From Bradyrhizobium lupini (GTDB lineage Bacteria > Pseudomonadota > Alphaproteobacteria > Rhizobiales > Xanthobacteraceae), in assembly GCF_040939785.1 (NCBI RefSeq), contig NZ_CP162553.1, positions 1,612,001-1,676,000 on the forward strand: a DNA stretch of 64,000 nucleotides, written 5' to 3'. Shown here piece by piece: positions 46,854 to 58,047 of this stretch. Within the stretch, counting starts at the first letter, position 1. Each line of letters opens with the position of its first letter. Position numbers and translations under genes: made by a program. A model generated the notes under the pieces. It did not search any database. It was not told where the DNA came from and saw only the letters and a list, made by a program, of their open reading frames with translations.

Positions 46854-48047
46854 ATGCCTGTCGACACCAAAGCCGCCACCGACCGCCTCTTGCGCTTTCT
46901 CGCCGTCGAGGGCGTCACCGGACAGGAGGCCGCGATCGGGCGTGAGCTCACGGCTGCGCTGAAGGAGAGCGGCGTGCCGGCGAAAGCGATCCGGCTCGAC
47001 GACGCCAATACCCGCATTCCGGTGCCGACCGAGACCGGCAACCTCATCGTCGACCTGCCCGGCCGCGGCGCGCTGCACAACCAGCCGCGCATCATGTTCA
47101 TGACCCACATGGATACCGTGCCGCTATGCGCCGGCGCCAAGCCGAAAAAGTCGGGTCGCAAGATCGTCAATGATGCGAAGACCGCGCTCGGCGGCGACAA
47201 TCGCTGCGGCTGCGGCGTGCTGGTGACGCTGGCGGCCGAGCTCGAAAAGCAGCAACTCGATCATCCGCCGATCACGCTGCTGTTCTGCGTGCGCGAGGAG
47301 AGCGGGCTCTATGGCGCGCGCCACGTCAAGCTGGACGAGCTCGGCTCGCCGGTGATGGCCTTCAACTATGACGGCGGCTCGGCCTCCAACGTCGTCATCG
47401 GCGCCGTGGGTGCCGACCGCTGGACCGTGGAAATCTTCGGCCGCGCCTCGCATGCCGGCGTCGCGCCGGAGCGCGGCATCTCCTCGACCATGATCCTCGC
47501 GCTTGCGCTCGCCGACGTGAAGGCCGGCGGCTGGTTCGGCAAGGTGGTCAAGCGCAAGCAGCAAGGCACCAGCAATGTCGGCCCCGTCACCGGCGGCGAG
47601 GGAAGGCCCGCGGGCGACGCCACCAACGTCGTCACCGACTACGTGCATGTGCGCGGCGAAAGCCGCAGCCACGACGGAAAGTTCTTCAAGGAGATCACGA
47701 AAGCCTACAAGGCCGCGTTCGAGAAGGCGGCCAAGAAAGTCACCAACGCGCAAGGCAAGTCCGGCAAGGTCAAGTTCAAGGCCGAGACCGACTATTTCCC
47801 GTTCCGCATGAAGGACAACCTTCCCGTCGTCAGACGCGCGGTGGAGGCCGTGTCCGCCGTCGGCGGCACCCCGAACGTGCGCACCGCCAATGGCGGCCTC
47901 GATGCCAACTGGATGGTCCGCCACGGCGTTCCGACCGTGACCTTCGGCGCCGGCCAGAACGAGGTGCACACGATCGACGAGTGGATCAATCTCGACGAAT
48001 ACGACCGCGCCTGCGCGCTGGCCGTGCAGCTCGCGACGATGCGGTGA
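46854..48047 (+). CDS. M20-family metallopeptidase/amidohydrolase (peptidase T-like)
   Basis: This 397-residue enzyme has zinc ligands and catalytic residues: His85 and Asp87 in THMDTVP, Asp115 in GGDNRCGCG, Glu148-Glu149 in VREESGLYG, and a dimerisation insert around the SHAGVAPERGISS block. It should hydrolyse a peptide or an N-acyl amino acid. AAGGGGA is placed before the ATG. It probably forms a transcription unit with the MFS gene and perhaps with the enolase-superfamily gene 74 bases later. Confidence 0.87.
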   Translation: MPVDTKAATDRLLRFLAVEGVTGQEAAIGRELTAALKESGVPAKAIRLDDANTRIPVPTETGNLIVDLPGRGALHNQPRIMFMTHMDTVPLCAGAKPKKSGRKIVNDAKTALGGDNRCGCGVLVTLAAELEKQQLDHPPITLLFCVREESGLYGARHVKLDELGSPVMAFNYDGGSASNVVIGAVGADRWTVEIFGRASHAGVAPERGISSTMILALALADVKAGGWFGKVVKRKQQGTSNVGPVTGGEGRPAGDATNVVTDYVHVRGESRSHDGKFFKEITKAYKAAFEKAAKKVTNAQGKSGKVKFKAETDYFPFRMKDNLPVVRRAVEAVSAVGGTPNVRTANGGLDANWMVRHGVPTVTFGAGQNEVHTIDEWINLDEYDRACALAVQLATMR

Positions 48048-48121
48048 GCTGCCTTGCATGGCGCGCGCTTGCCGGGCGGTGCGCGTCGGCCTAGCCTGCA
48101 AAGAAAACGCAGGGAGGCCGC

Positions 48122-49210
48122 ATGCCGCGCATTTCGACCATCGAGACCGGATTCTACCGGATCCCCCTTCCCGTCACGCTGTCGGACTCGATGCATGGCG
48201 ACATGGCGGCGTTCGAGCTGATCACCTGCCGCATCCGGGATGCCGATGGCGCCGAGGGCGTCGGCTACACTTACACGGTCGGACGCAATGGCGGCGCCGT
48301 CGCCGACATCCTCAAGCGCGAGATCCCGCCGCTCGTCGAAGGCCGCGAGGCCGATGATACCGAGGCGATCTGGCACCAGGTCTGGTGGGCACTGCATTAT
48401 GGCGGGCGCGGCGGGCCGGCGGTGCTGGCGCTCTCGGCACTCGACATCGCGCTGTGGGATTTGAAGGCGCGGCGCGCGCAATTGCCGCTGTATCGATTGC
48501 TCGGCGGGTTCGACGCGCGCGTGCCGTGTTATGCGGGCGGCATCGATCTCGATCTCTCCGTCGAGGCACTGCTCGCGCAGACTGACGGCAATCTCAGCAA
48601 GGGCTTTCGCGCCATCAAGATGAAGGCCGGCCGCCCCGATCTCAAATCGGATGTGGCGCGGGTCGCGGCGATGCGACAGCATCTCGGTGACGGCTTTCCG
48701 TTGATGGTGGATGCCAACATGAAATGGACGGTCGAGGAAGCGATCCGCGCCGCCCGCGCGTTCCAACCGTATGACCTCACCTGGCTCGAGGAGCCGATCA
48801 TTCCCGACGACGTCGCGGGCCACACTCGCATCATGCAGGCCGGCGGCGTGCCGATCGCGGCGGGCGAGAATTTGCGTTCGCTTTGGGAGTTCAAGAACTA
48901 CATCGTCGCGGGCGCGGTGTCCTATCCCGAGCCTGACGTCACCAATTGCGGCGGCGTCTCCGCCTTCATGAAGATCGCGCGGCTGTCGGAGGCGTTCAAC
49001 CTGCCCGTCACCAGCCATGGCGCGCATGACGTCACCGTGCACCTGCTCGCGGCCTGCCCGAACCGGTCGTATCTGGAGGCGCACGGTTTTGGGCTCGACA
49101 AATTTATCGAGCATCCACTGGTGCTGCAGGACGGGCTTGCGCTCGCGCCGGACCGTATCGGCCACGGCATCAGCTTCGATTGGGACGGGCTGGCGAAGCT
49201 GTCGGCGTAG
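48122..49210 (+). CDS. Mandelate racemase/muconate lactonizing enzyme family protein
   Basis: This 362-residue enolase-superfamily enzyme has the KxK base motif (IKMKAGR near 163-169), magnesium ligands Asp (LMVDANMKW), Glu (WLEEPIIPDD) and Glu (AAGENLR), and a later His (TSHGAHDV). It abstracts a proton alpha to a carboxylate. Sugar-acid dehydratase, racemase and cycloisomerase remain possible. GGGAGG precedes the ATG. It lies between two M20 hydrolase genes. Confidence 0.88.
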   Translation: MPRISTIETGFYRIPLPVTLSDSMHGDMAAFELITCRIRDADGAEGVGYTYTVGRNGGAVADILKREIPPLVEGREADDTEAIWHQVWWALHYGGRGGPAVLALSALDIALWDLKARRAQLPLYRLLGGFDARVPCYAGGIDLDLSVEALLAQTDGNLSKGFRAIKMKAGRPDLKSDVARVAAMRQHLGDGFPLMVDANMKWTVEEAIRAARAFQPYDLTWLEEPIIPDDVAGHTRIMQAGGVPIAAGENLRSLWEFKNYIVAGAVSYPEPDVTNCGGVSAFMKIARLSEAFNLPVTSHGAHDVTVHLLAACPNRSYLEAHGFGLDKFIEHPLVLQDGLALAPDRIGHGISFDWDGLAKLSA

Positions 49211-49315
49211 ACGGGAGCGCGTTGCTGCACGCGAGGCATTCGCTGAGGCTTGATGCAAGCTGCGGTTATTCGGCTATGGTGTCGACGCCGACACACAAGC
49301 CGAGAGATTCCCGCC

Positions 49316-50464
49316 TTGACCCCCGAGCTGCACCAGAAACTGACCGCGTGGCGCCGGCATTTGCATGCGCATCCCGAACTGTCCCTCCAGGAGAAAGCCA
49401 CCGCGGCCTTCGTGCAGGACAAGCTCACCGAGCTCGGCATTTCCTTCGAGGCCAACATCGGCGGTCACGGCATCGTCGCGACCCTGACGCGCGGCCACGC
49501 CCAGGGCCGCGTCGGCCTGCGGGCCGACATGGATGCGCTGCCGATCACCGAAGATACCGGGCTAGCTTACGCTTCGCAAAACCCCGGTGTGATGCATGCC
49601 TGCGGCCATGACGGGCATACCGCTTCGCTGCTCGGCGCGGCCGCGCTGCTCGCCGCCGACACCAGCTGGAGCGGGACGGTCGATTTCATCTTCCAGCCGG
49701 CCGAGGAAGGTTATGGCGGCTCGCGCGCGATGGTCGCGGCCGGGCTGTTCGACCGCTTTCCGATGCAACGGGTGTTCGGCTTTCACAACTGGCCGGGGCT
49801 CGCCGCCGGCACCATCGCGGTCCATGACGGCGTCGTCATGGCCTCCGGCGGGCGCATCACCATCACCATCGATGGCCATGCCGGTCACGCCGGCATGCCG
49901 CATCTGACGCGCGATCCGGTGATGGCGGCCGGCCATTTGATCGTGGCGCTGCAATCGATCGTCTCGCGCAGCGTCGATCCGCTCGACACCGCCGTGCTCT
50001 CGCTCTGCACGCTCGAAGGCGGCACGGCACGCAACCAAATCGCCGGACGCGTCTCGATCGGCGGCACGCTGCGCTACCATCGCGATGCGGTGAAGGACAC
50101 CGTTTTGGCGCGGATCGAACAGATCTGCGCCGGGATTGCCACGAGCTTCGGCGTCAAGGTCACGCCCGAGATCGTCATTGGCGTCGGCGTGGTCATCAAC
50201 ACGCCGGCAGAAGCGGATCTCGCGCGCCTCGCGGCGGACACGGTACGGGCCGAGTTGCGGCGCGACCTCGCGCCCAGCATGGCCGGCGAGGATTTTGCCC
50301 ACTATCTCTCGCGGCGTCCGGGCGCCTTCGTCTGGATCGGCAATGGCGAATTGCGGGATGGCGCCGAGCTGCACGGCCCGCGCTATGATTTCAACGACGC
50401 GATCCTGCCGGTGGCATCGAGCTGGATGGCGGAAGTCGCCAAGGCGGCGCTGGCCTCGAACTAG
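49316..50464 (+). CDS. M20 aminoacylase/hippurate-hydrolase-type amidohydrolase
   Basis: This 382-residue enzyme has the M20D motifs LRADMDALPI, MHACGHDGHTA and PAEEGYGGSRAM, and GHAGHAGMP in the lid domain. It should release an amino acid from an N-acyl form. The start is TTG at 49316 (TPELHQKL) after a GAGAG site; the in-frame ATGs at 49250 and 49253 are weaker. It is the second M20 gene in this stretch, with the enolase-superfamily gene between. Confidence 0.87.
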   Translation: MTPELHQKLTAWRRHLHAHPELSLQEKATAAFVQDKLTELGISFEANIGGHGIVATLTRGHAQGRVGLRADMDALPITEDTGLAYASQNPGVMHACGHDGHTASLLGAAALLAADTSWSGTVDFIFQPAEEGYGGSRAMVAAGLFDRFPMQRVFGFHNWPGLAAGTIAVHDGVVMASGGRITITIDGHAGHAGMPHLTRDPVMAAGHLIVALQSIVSRSVDPLDTAVLSLCTLEGGTARNQIAGRVSIGGTLRYHRDAVKDTVLARIEQICAGIATSFGVKVTPEIVIGVGVVINTPAEADLARLAADTVRAELRRDLAPSMAGEDFAHYLSRRPGAFVWIGNGELRDGAELHGPRYDFNDAILPVASSWMAEVAKAALASN

Positions 50465-50470
50465 GCCCGC

Positions 50471-50782
50471 TCACGAGATCTCGCGCGGCAACTTCCAGCC
50501 GGGCTTCGGCTCGAACGTCTCCTCGACCTGCGCGACGTGATAGCCGGCGGGCAGAAGGCGGCCGCCCTCCTCGTCCGCGACCGGTACGTCGGTTACCAGC
50601 CCCTCGATCAAGGCGGCTTCCCACACCTCCTTCTCCGTCGGAAAGGGATCGCCGATCTGCTTGTTGCCTTCGAACAGCGCGTACATCGGTTCCGGTCCTG
50701 CGTTGATCAAGCTCACGAGCAACGTATCGGCCGCACGGACGTTCCCATCCGGCAAATCGCAATGGATGGACACGTCGAACAT
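50471..50782 (-). CDS. Small conserved hypothetical protein
   Basis: This 103-residue acidic protein (MFDVSIHCDLPDGNVRAAD...) has no known motif or membrane segment. Its ATG complement (50780-50782) overlaps the ATG of the divergent DUF72 gene (50781-50783) within one CATG. No clear ribosome site is seen, so the start is uncertain, but the composition is that of a real coding sequence. Confidence 0.6.
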   Translation of the reverse strand: MFDVSIHCDLPDGNVRAADTLLVSLINAGPEPMYALFEGNKQIGDPFPTEKEVWEAALIEGLVTDVPVADEEGGRLLPAGYHVAQVEETFEPKPGWKLPREIS

Positions 50783-51566
50783 GGCGCGCGTTCTGATCGG
50801 AACTTCCGGCTGGCATTACGCCTCCTGGCGAGGCCCGTTCTTTCCCAAGGGCGTGACGCTGAAGCAGCAGCTGAGCTACTACGCCGGACAGTTCGACACC
50901 ACCGAGCTGAACGGGGTGTTCTACCGCACCCCGACGCCGGAGGCCGTCGAGGGTTGGCGGGAGCAGACCGGCCGCGATTTCGTCTTTGCCTGGAAGGCCT
51001 CGAAATTCATCACGCACTGGAAGCGCCTGTCGGATCGCTCGGTGAACAGCCTCGAACTGCTGGAGGATCGCATCTCACGGCTCGGCGGCAAGGCCGGCCC
51101 GATCCTGTTCCAGCTCCCGCCGCAATTCGAGGCCGACGCGGACCGCCTCGCCGGCTTCTTCAAGCTGTTGTCGCGGAAGCGGCGTTACAGTTTCGAATTC
51201 CGTCATCCGAGCTGGTATCAGCCGCGCATCTTGCGGATGCTGGCCGACGAGAACATCTCGCTGTGCCTGTCCGATCATCACGACGCGCCCGCGCCATGGA
51301 AGCGCACGGCGGATTTCGTCTATGTGCGCGGGCACGGGCCCAGCGGGCGCTATCACGGGCACTATACGAAACCAACGCTGGCGCAATGGGCGCGGCGCAT
51401 CAAATCCTGGAAGCGGCAGGGCTGCGACGTCTACGTCTATTTCGACAACGACCAGAAGAGCGCGGCGCCGGCCGATGCACAGGCGTTGAAGCAATTGCTC
51501 AGCGTGCGGCAAAGCGCGGCGATCACGACGGCAAGCCGCCGTGCAGGTGCCGTTGTTCACCGCTAG
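50781..51566 (+). CDS. DUF72 (YecE-like) protein
   Basis: This 261-residue protein of the DUF72 TIM-barrel-like family starts MARVLIGTSGWHYASW and keeps FFPKG, YYAGQFDTTELNGVFYR, GPILFQLPP and YVYFDNDQ. The function is unknown; family members are often near nucleic-acid or sugar metabolism genes. An upstream in-frame start at 50766 is possible. Its 3' end overlaps the convergent CaiB/BaiF gene by four bases. Confidence 0.88.
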   Translation: MARVLIGTSGWHYASWRGPFFPKGVTLKQQLSYYAGQFDTTELNGVFYRTPTPEAVEGWREQTGRDFVFAWKASKFITHWKRLSDRSVNSLELLEDRISRLGGKAGPILFQLPPQFEADADRLAGFFKLLSRKRRYSFEFRHPSWYQPRILRMLADENISLCLSDHHDAPAPWKRTADFVYVRGHGPSGRYHGHYTKPTLAQWARRIKSWKRQGCDVYVYFDNDQKSAAPADAQALKQLLSVRQSAAITTASRRAGAVVHR

Positions 51567-52750
51567 ACGATGCCGCCTTGCCGGAGCGCCGCGATCGCGG
51601 CCTTGTCGTAGCCGAGCTCGGTCAGGATAAGATCGGTATGCTCGCCGAGCGTGGGCGGGCGCATCGCGATTTCGCCGGGCGTTTCCGACAGGCGGACGGC
51701 GGCGCGTGCCACCGGTGCGGGCTTCGGCAGACCTGGATAGTCGACGTCCTGCATGAATCCGGCGGCGCGGACGTGCGGATGATCCAGCGCCTGCTGCGGG
51801 CTCAGCACGGGGCCGGTCGGAATCATGGCCTTGCCCAGGGTGTCGACGGCTTCCTGCGTGGTGCGCTCGGCGCACCAGCGCGCCATGCGCTCGCTGATGA
51901 CAGGGCCATTGTTGCCGCGGCTGATGTCGTCGGCAAAGCGCGGATCGTTCAGCCAGACCTCCTCCTCGCCCATCAGTTTCGCCCAGCGCTTGAACAGCGG
52001 ATGCCCCGTGACCTGGCACAGCACCCAGCCGTCCCTGGTGCGGTAGATGTCGGCGGGCGCCGCGGTCTGGCCGAGATTGCCTGTCGGCACGCGATTGACG
52101 TTGATGACGGCCTGCTCGATCAGCGTCGCGTTGGTGAAGGACAAGGCGGTTGCGAGCAACGCGCCCTCGACGATCTGCCCGCGCCCGGATTTGCCGCGCT
52201 CGATCAGTGCGGCGAGCGTGCCGAACGCGCAATGTAGCGCGGTCCCGAAATCGACCCAGTTGACCGCGGCCCGGTAGGGTGGATCGCCGGCGCCCGTCAT
52301 GTACACCGAGCCCGACATGACCTGGCCGACACCGTCGAAGCCGACACGGTCGGACCATGGCCCCGGCCCGCCAAACGCGGTGGCCGTCGTCAGGATGATG
52401 TCCGGCTTGATCGCCTTGAGCGAATCGTAGTCGAGCTTCATCGCGCCCAAGGTCTGCGGCGGCAAATTGGCGACGACCACGTCCGCGGTCGCAATCAGGC
52501 GGCGCATCACCTCCTGTCCTTCCGGCTTCATCGGATCGAGCGTGAGGCACTTCTTGTTGCGGTTGACTTGAAGAAACAGCGCGCCTTCGCCAGTTTCGCC
52601 GACCGGCGCCACGAAACGATCCTCGCTGCCGTCGCGCTTCTCCACGCGAATGACCTCGGCGCCGAATTCGGCCAGCAAGGTCGCGCAATAGGGCCCCGCG
52701 ATATAGCGCCCGAAATCAAGAACGCGGACGCCCGCCAGAACCCCTCCCAT
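51563..52750 (-). CDS. CaiB/BaiF-family CoA-transferase
   Basis: This 395-residue class III CoA-transferase (formyl-CoA or succinyl-CoA type) moves CoA between carboxylates. Marks are GRYIAGPYCATLLAEFGAEVIRVE at the N-terminus and NVNRVPTGN, with the usual VDFGTALHCAFG segment. The partner acyl-CoA enzyme is not adjacent. It is divergent from a VOC gene, sharing about 165 bases. Confidence 0.88.
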   Translation of the reverse strand: MGGVLAGVRVLDFGRYIAGPYCATLLAEFGAEVIRVEKRDGSEDRFVAPVGETGEGALFLQVNRNKKCLTLDPMKPEGQEVMRRLIATADVVVANLPPQTLGAMKLDYDSLKAIKPDIILTTATAFGGPGPWSDRVGFDGVGQVMSGSVYMTGAGDPPYRAAVNWVDFGTALHCAFGTLAALIERGKSGRGQIVEGALLATALSFTNATLIEQAVINVNRVPTGNLGQTAAPADIYRTRDGWVLCQVTGHPLFKRWAKLMGEEEVWLNDPRFADDISRGNNGPVISERMARWCAERTTQEAVDTLGKAMIPTGPVLSPQQALDHPHVRAAGFMQDVDYPGLPKPAPVARAAVRLSETPGEIAMRPPTLGEHTDLILTELGYDKAAIAALRQGGIV

Positions 52751-52916
52751 CGATCTCTTTCCTTTGTGCTTTTTGTCAGCTTACAGGGATTGGCATTTGC
52801 GGCAAGGTGGCAATGGACGCCATGCCCCACCCTCGAGATGTGATCGGCGAATCATTTCGACTGGCGGAAATTGTGCTCTAGTATGGACCTGTCCCTCCCC
52901 CATCAGAGCCCCGTCC

Positions 52917-53804
52917 ATGCCGCAACAATTCGATCGATCCAAAGAAGATCTCGGCAACGCGATCCATTTCGAGCACGTCAACATCCAGGTCCCGGACCAG
53001 CGCCTCGCCACGCTGTTCTATGTCGCAGGTCTCGGGCTCACCCGGGATCCGTATCTGATGGTGTCCGACACCAACATGTGGATCAACGCCGGACGGAGCC
53101 AGTTTCATTTGCCGAGCGGCCGGCCGCAGGTGCTGCGCGGTCATGTCGGACTCGTCATCGCGGGCCGCGAGGCGCTGCTGGCGCGATTGGCGTCGGTCGC
53201 CAAAAAGCTCGAGGGCACCGCGTTCGCCTTCGCCGAGCATAACGACCATGTCGAGGCGATTTGTCCGTGGGGCAACCGCCTGCGCTGCTACGAGCCCGAC
53301 GCCGCGCGCTTCGGCCGTGTCGCGCTCGGCGTTCCCTATGTCGAGTTCGACGTGCCGGTGGGATCGGCCGCTCGCATCTGCGCCTTCTACCCCGAGATCA
53401 TGGGCATGCCATCCGAGTTATGGAACGGCGACGGTACGGTTGCCGCCGTGAAGACCGGCCGCGACCAGCATCTGTTGTTTCGCGAGACCGATCGGCCGCA
53501 AGGCGACTATGACGGCCACCATGTGCAGATGTACATCACCGATTTTTCCGGCCCTTACCGCAAGCTGCTGGCGCGCGATTTGATCTCGCGCGAGGACAAT
53601 CAGTACCAGTACCGCTTCTGCGACATCGTCGATCTCGACAGCGGCAAGCCGCTGTTCACGGTCGAGCACGAGGTGCGCAGCGCCACCCACCCGATGTTCA
53701 TGCGGCCGATGGTCAATCGCAATCCGGCGATCAACAACCGCAATTACGCGTTCGGTCACGATCAGGCGTCTTGGGCGATGGGACCGGATCAATACGAGGG
53801 ATAG
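52917..53804 (+). CDS. VOC-family protein
   Basis: This 295-residue protein has two glyoxalase-like modules: HFEHVNIQVPDQRLATLFY and VPYVEFDVPVGSA...FYPEIMG. It may be a ring-cleavage dioxygenase, isomerase or lyase; the metal ligands could be His, His and Glu, but I cannot assign them with certainty. The frame extends upstream to 52764 without a good start, so ATG at 52917 (MPQQFDRSK) is used. Confidence 0.8.
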   Translation: MPQQFDRSKEDLGNAIHFEHVNIQVPDQRLATLFYVAGLGLTRDPYLMVSDTNMWINAGRSQFHLPSGRPQVLRGHVGLVIAGREALLARLASVAKKLEGTAFAFAEHNDHVEAICPWGNRLRCYEPDAARFGRVALGVPYVEFDVPVGSAARICAFYPEIMGMPSELWNGDGTVAAVKTGRDQHLLFRETDRPQGDYDGHHVQMYITDFSGPYRKLLARDLISREDNQYQYRFCDIVDLDSGKPLFTVEHEVRSATHPMFMRPMVNRNPAINNRNYAFGHDQASWAMGPDQYEG

Positions 53805-53913
53805 GTGATAACCAAGTCCCGGGCGGCTCCGCTGAGTGGAGCCGCCACACGTTGCGTGCGCTCCGGTGGGACGGGCATGCCCCACCTTTCGCATCAGACG
53901 GGTGAGCGTCCCG

Positions 53914-55260
53914 TCAGAAGTGGACCTCGGTGCGCATGCCAAGAACCACGGCGTTGTCGGTCTTCACGCCCGCCGCGTTATAGCCGCGCCCACCGGGATT
54001 GATGACATACTGAGCGTCGAACTTGAGGTTCAGCCAGCCGGTCGCCTGCCATCCGTACCAGACTTCAAGCGGCACTTCGTTGCCGCCGGCGTTCGGACTG
54101 AGGGCAGCCGTGTTCACGTGCGTCGTGCCGACCGCGAAGCCGACTTCGTCCTGGGCACGCCAGGAGAACGTTCCGGTATGCCTGAAGCCCAGGGCGATCT
54201 GGTAATCCTGGTACGAGGTCCGGTGATCGGCAACGGTCGTATTGAGGAAGGTGTACCAACCTACCGCACCGGGACCGTCAACGGTCAATCGTTGCAGGAT
54301 CGATTCGTAGACACCGTAGCGGCCGCGTTGATCGCTGATATTTTGATCGGGCACACCACCGACGCCCGGGATGGTGCCGATAACACCCGGAAGGCCGCCA
54401 TCAATGGACGAGGCGCTGTCGTACCAGCCGCCGAGTCTCCAGGTCCCGGTCAAGGGGCCCTTCGGCGTCCAGACCAACTCCACCGGCACCATCACGCCAC
54501 TGGCGGGGTTCGAGGCGGGAATGCCGGGCAAGAAGTAGACGCCCGGGTCTGACGTCGTCAGGTAACCCGGATTGGCATCGTAGACACCGACCGACACCGT
54601 GAATTCCGGCGCGATCTTGTAGTGGACGACACCGGCCCACTGGCTCACCGGCCAATTGTAGATGTAGCCGCCCTGGATGTTGCCGGGCTGACCGCCGCAG
54701 AAGGTCAGGTTGATGAACTCGCACAGGCCGAAGAAGAAGTCGGAGCCGACCGGAAGACGGCCGCCCTTGAGTTCAAGGCGGTCATCGAAAAGCTTCTGCG
54801 AGTAATAGAGCTGCGTCAGGCGCAGAATATTGCCGCGGCCGAACACTTCGTTGGTCAGCTGCAGGGCGGGAATGTCCGCTTCGGTATTCAGATTTTTGCC
54901 GAAGCGGTCGACCAGCGTGAGACCGACGGTGCCGCCGGGGATGCCGGCGAGTTTTCCCATGTCCAGCTTCGCGCCGAACCACAACTGGCCGGCGTTGGCC
55001 GCGGTATTCCTGCTTCCGCCGGAGACATTGCCGACCGATTCGTTACCGAGCGTCAGGCCGATATCGATGCCCTGCTCCTTCAGCCTGGTCCTGCCGAGAT
55101 CGCCGAACAGATACGGTCTCGTCCAGAAATCGTCAGCCGCATAAGGAACAGGCGCAGCTTTCGTCGAAAAGTCGGCCGCATACACTCCACCGCAAAACAG
55201 CGATGAGAAAGCAATCCCCACACCGCACACCCCTGCGGTGTTCATAAACCTGCGCAACAT
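53914..55260 (-). CDS. OprB-family carbohydrate porin
   Basis: This 448-residue outer-membrane beta-barrel has a signal peptide (GVGIAFSSLFCGGVYAA) and OprB marks: KLDMGKLAGIPGGTVGLTL, GGRLPVGSDF, VWYGWQATGWLNLKFDAQY, a C-terminal RTEVHF aromatic end. It should let sugars cross the outer membrane. GGGAGGACGAG precedes the ATG at 55260. It lies after the ribose-type ABC operon (137 bases), so it likely serves the same sugar. Confidence 0.9.
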   Translation of the reverse strand: MLRRFMNTAGVCGVGIAFSSLFCGGVYAADFSTKAAPVPYAADDFWTRPYLFGDLGRTRLKEQGIDIGLTLGNESVGNVSGGSRNTAANAGQLWFGAKLDMGKLAGIPGGTVGLTLVDRFGKNLNTEADIPALQLTNEVFGRGNILRLTQLYYSQKLFDDRLELKGGRLPVGSDFFFGLCEFINLTFCGGQPGNIQGGYIYNWPVSQWAGVVHYKIAPEFTVSVGVYDANPGYLTTSDPGVYFLPGIPASNPASGVMVPVELVWTPKGPLTGTWRLGGWYDSASSIDGGLPGVIGTIPGVGGVPDQNISDQRGRYGVYESILQRLTVDGPGAVGWYTFLNTTVADHRTSYQDYQIALGFRHTGTFSWRAQDEVGFAVGTTHVNTAALSPNAGGNEVPLEVWYGWQATGWLNLKFDAQYVINPGGRGYNAAGVKTDNAVVLGMRTEVHF

Positions 55261-55397
55261 TTTACTCGTCCTCCCGCCGTCTCAGGCTTTGCTTGTTTCG
55301 CCTCACGCCCCTGCCCAAAGCCCTCGAGCCTGGAACGCGCTCCCTCCCCCAGCGGCCGCCGACCAGGCAGCCTTGTGTCAACTGGAGCGTGGATCTG

Positions 55398-56455
55398 TCA
55401 TGCCCGATCAACCGTTCTCGCCGGCAATGCATCCGCGGCGCGCGGTGACGTGCCCTGGACTTGCTCCGCCAATGTCGATTTCGGCGCAGTGCGGGCGACG
55501 CCGGCCAGTGCCAGCTTGCGCCGCCGTCGCGCCTGCAATTGCTGATCCGCCAACACGCCGATCAGAATGACCGTCCCCATCACCGCGAAGTTCAGCGAAT
55601 TCGGGATGCCCAGGATATTCACCAGGTTCTGCAGCACCTGCAGCAGCGCCGTGCCCAGCACGATACCGAGAATGGACCCCTCGCCGCCGCGCAGGCTGCA
55701 CCCGCCCAGCACGGCGGCCGCAATCGCGTAGAGCTCGTAGAAATTTCCGAAGGAGCTCGGCGACACCGAGTTCGTGTAGAACACGAACAAGACCGTCGAA
55801 ACTCCGGCGAGTCCGCCGCTGATGATATAGGCGGTTGCGATCACGATATTGGTGTTGATGCCCGAGAAGCGTGCCGCCTCCTCGTTCTTGCCGACGGCAT
55901 AAAGCCAGCGCCCGTAGACCGAGCGGTGCAGCAGCACGCCAAGGATCAGCGCAAGGATGATCAGGAGGATGAAGGTGTTCGGGATTCCCGCCAAATTGCC
56001 CGAGGCGATGTTGCTCAGTGTCGCCGCCTCGTCGCCGTAACCGAAGCCACGGGTCGAATCGCTCGTGTAATAGCGCGCGGCGCCGCGATAGATCAGCAAC
56101 CCACACAGCGTCACGATGAAGGGCTGCATCTTCAGGCGGGTGATCAGGAACCCCTGGATGCCGCCGAGCACCAGCCCGCCCAGCAGCACTGCCAGCAGCG
56201 CCAGGGGCCACGGCACCTGGTAGGTCGTCAGAAGATCGACGAACACGACGCCGAGCAGCGCAAACATCGAGCCGAGCGACAGGTCGATGCCGCCGGTGAT
56301 GATCACGAGCCCTTCGCCGAGCGCGAACACACCGAAGAGGCCGATCAGATTGGCCATGTTCAAGAGGTTCACCAGCGACAGGAAGGCGGGATTGATCGCG
56401 CCCGTGATGGCGGCGATCACCACCAGCAGCAATGCCAGACCGAGCTCTTTCCTGA

Positions 56456-56459
<4 letters not shown>
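55398..56459 (-). CDS. Ribose-type ABC permease
   Basis: This 353-residue protein has 8-10 membrane segments of the RbsC/YtfT layout: SLVNLLNMANLIGLFGVFALG, GGIDLSLGSMFALLG, AAVLGGCSLRGGEGSILG. It overlaps the ATPase gene by four bases. A 40-residue polar C-terminus follows the last helix. Confidence 0.9.
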
Positions 56460-57982
<1,523 letters not shown>

Positions 57983-58047
57983 CTCTCCGCTTCCCTCCCG
58001 CCCAAAGCCCGGCCACCGCGGCGGCCGGGCCGTGAAGCACGCTGAAG

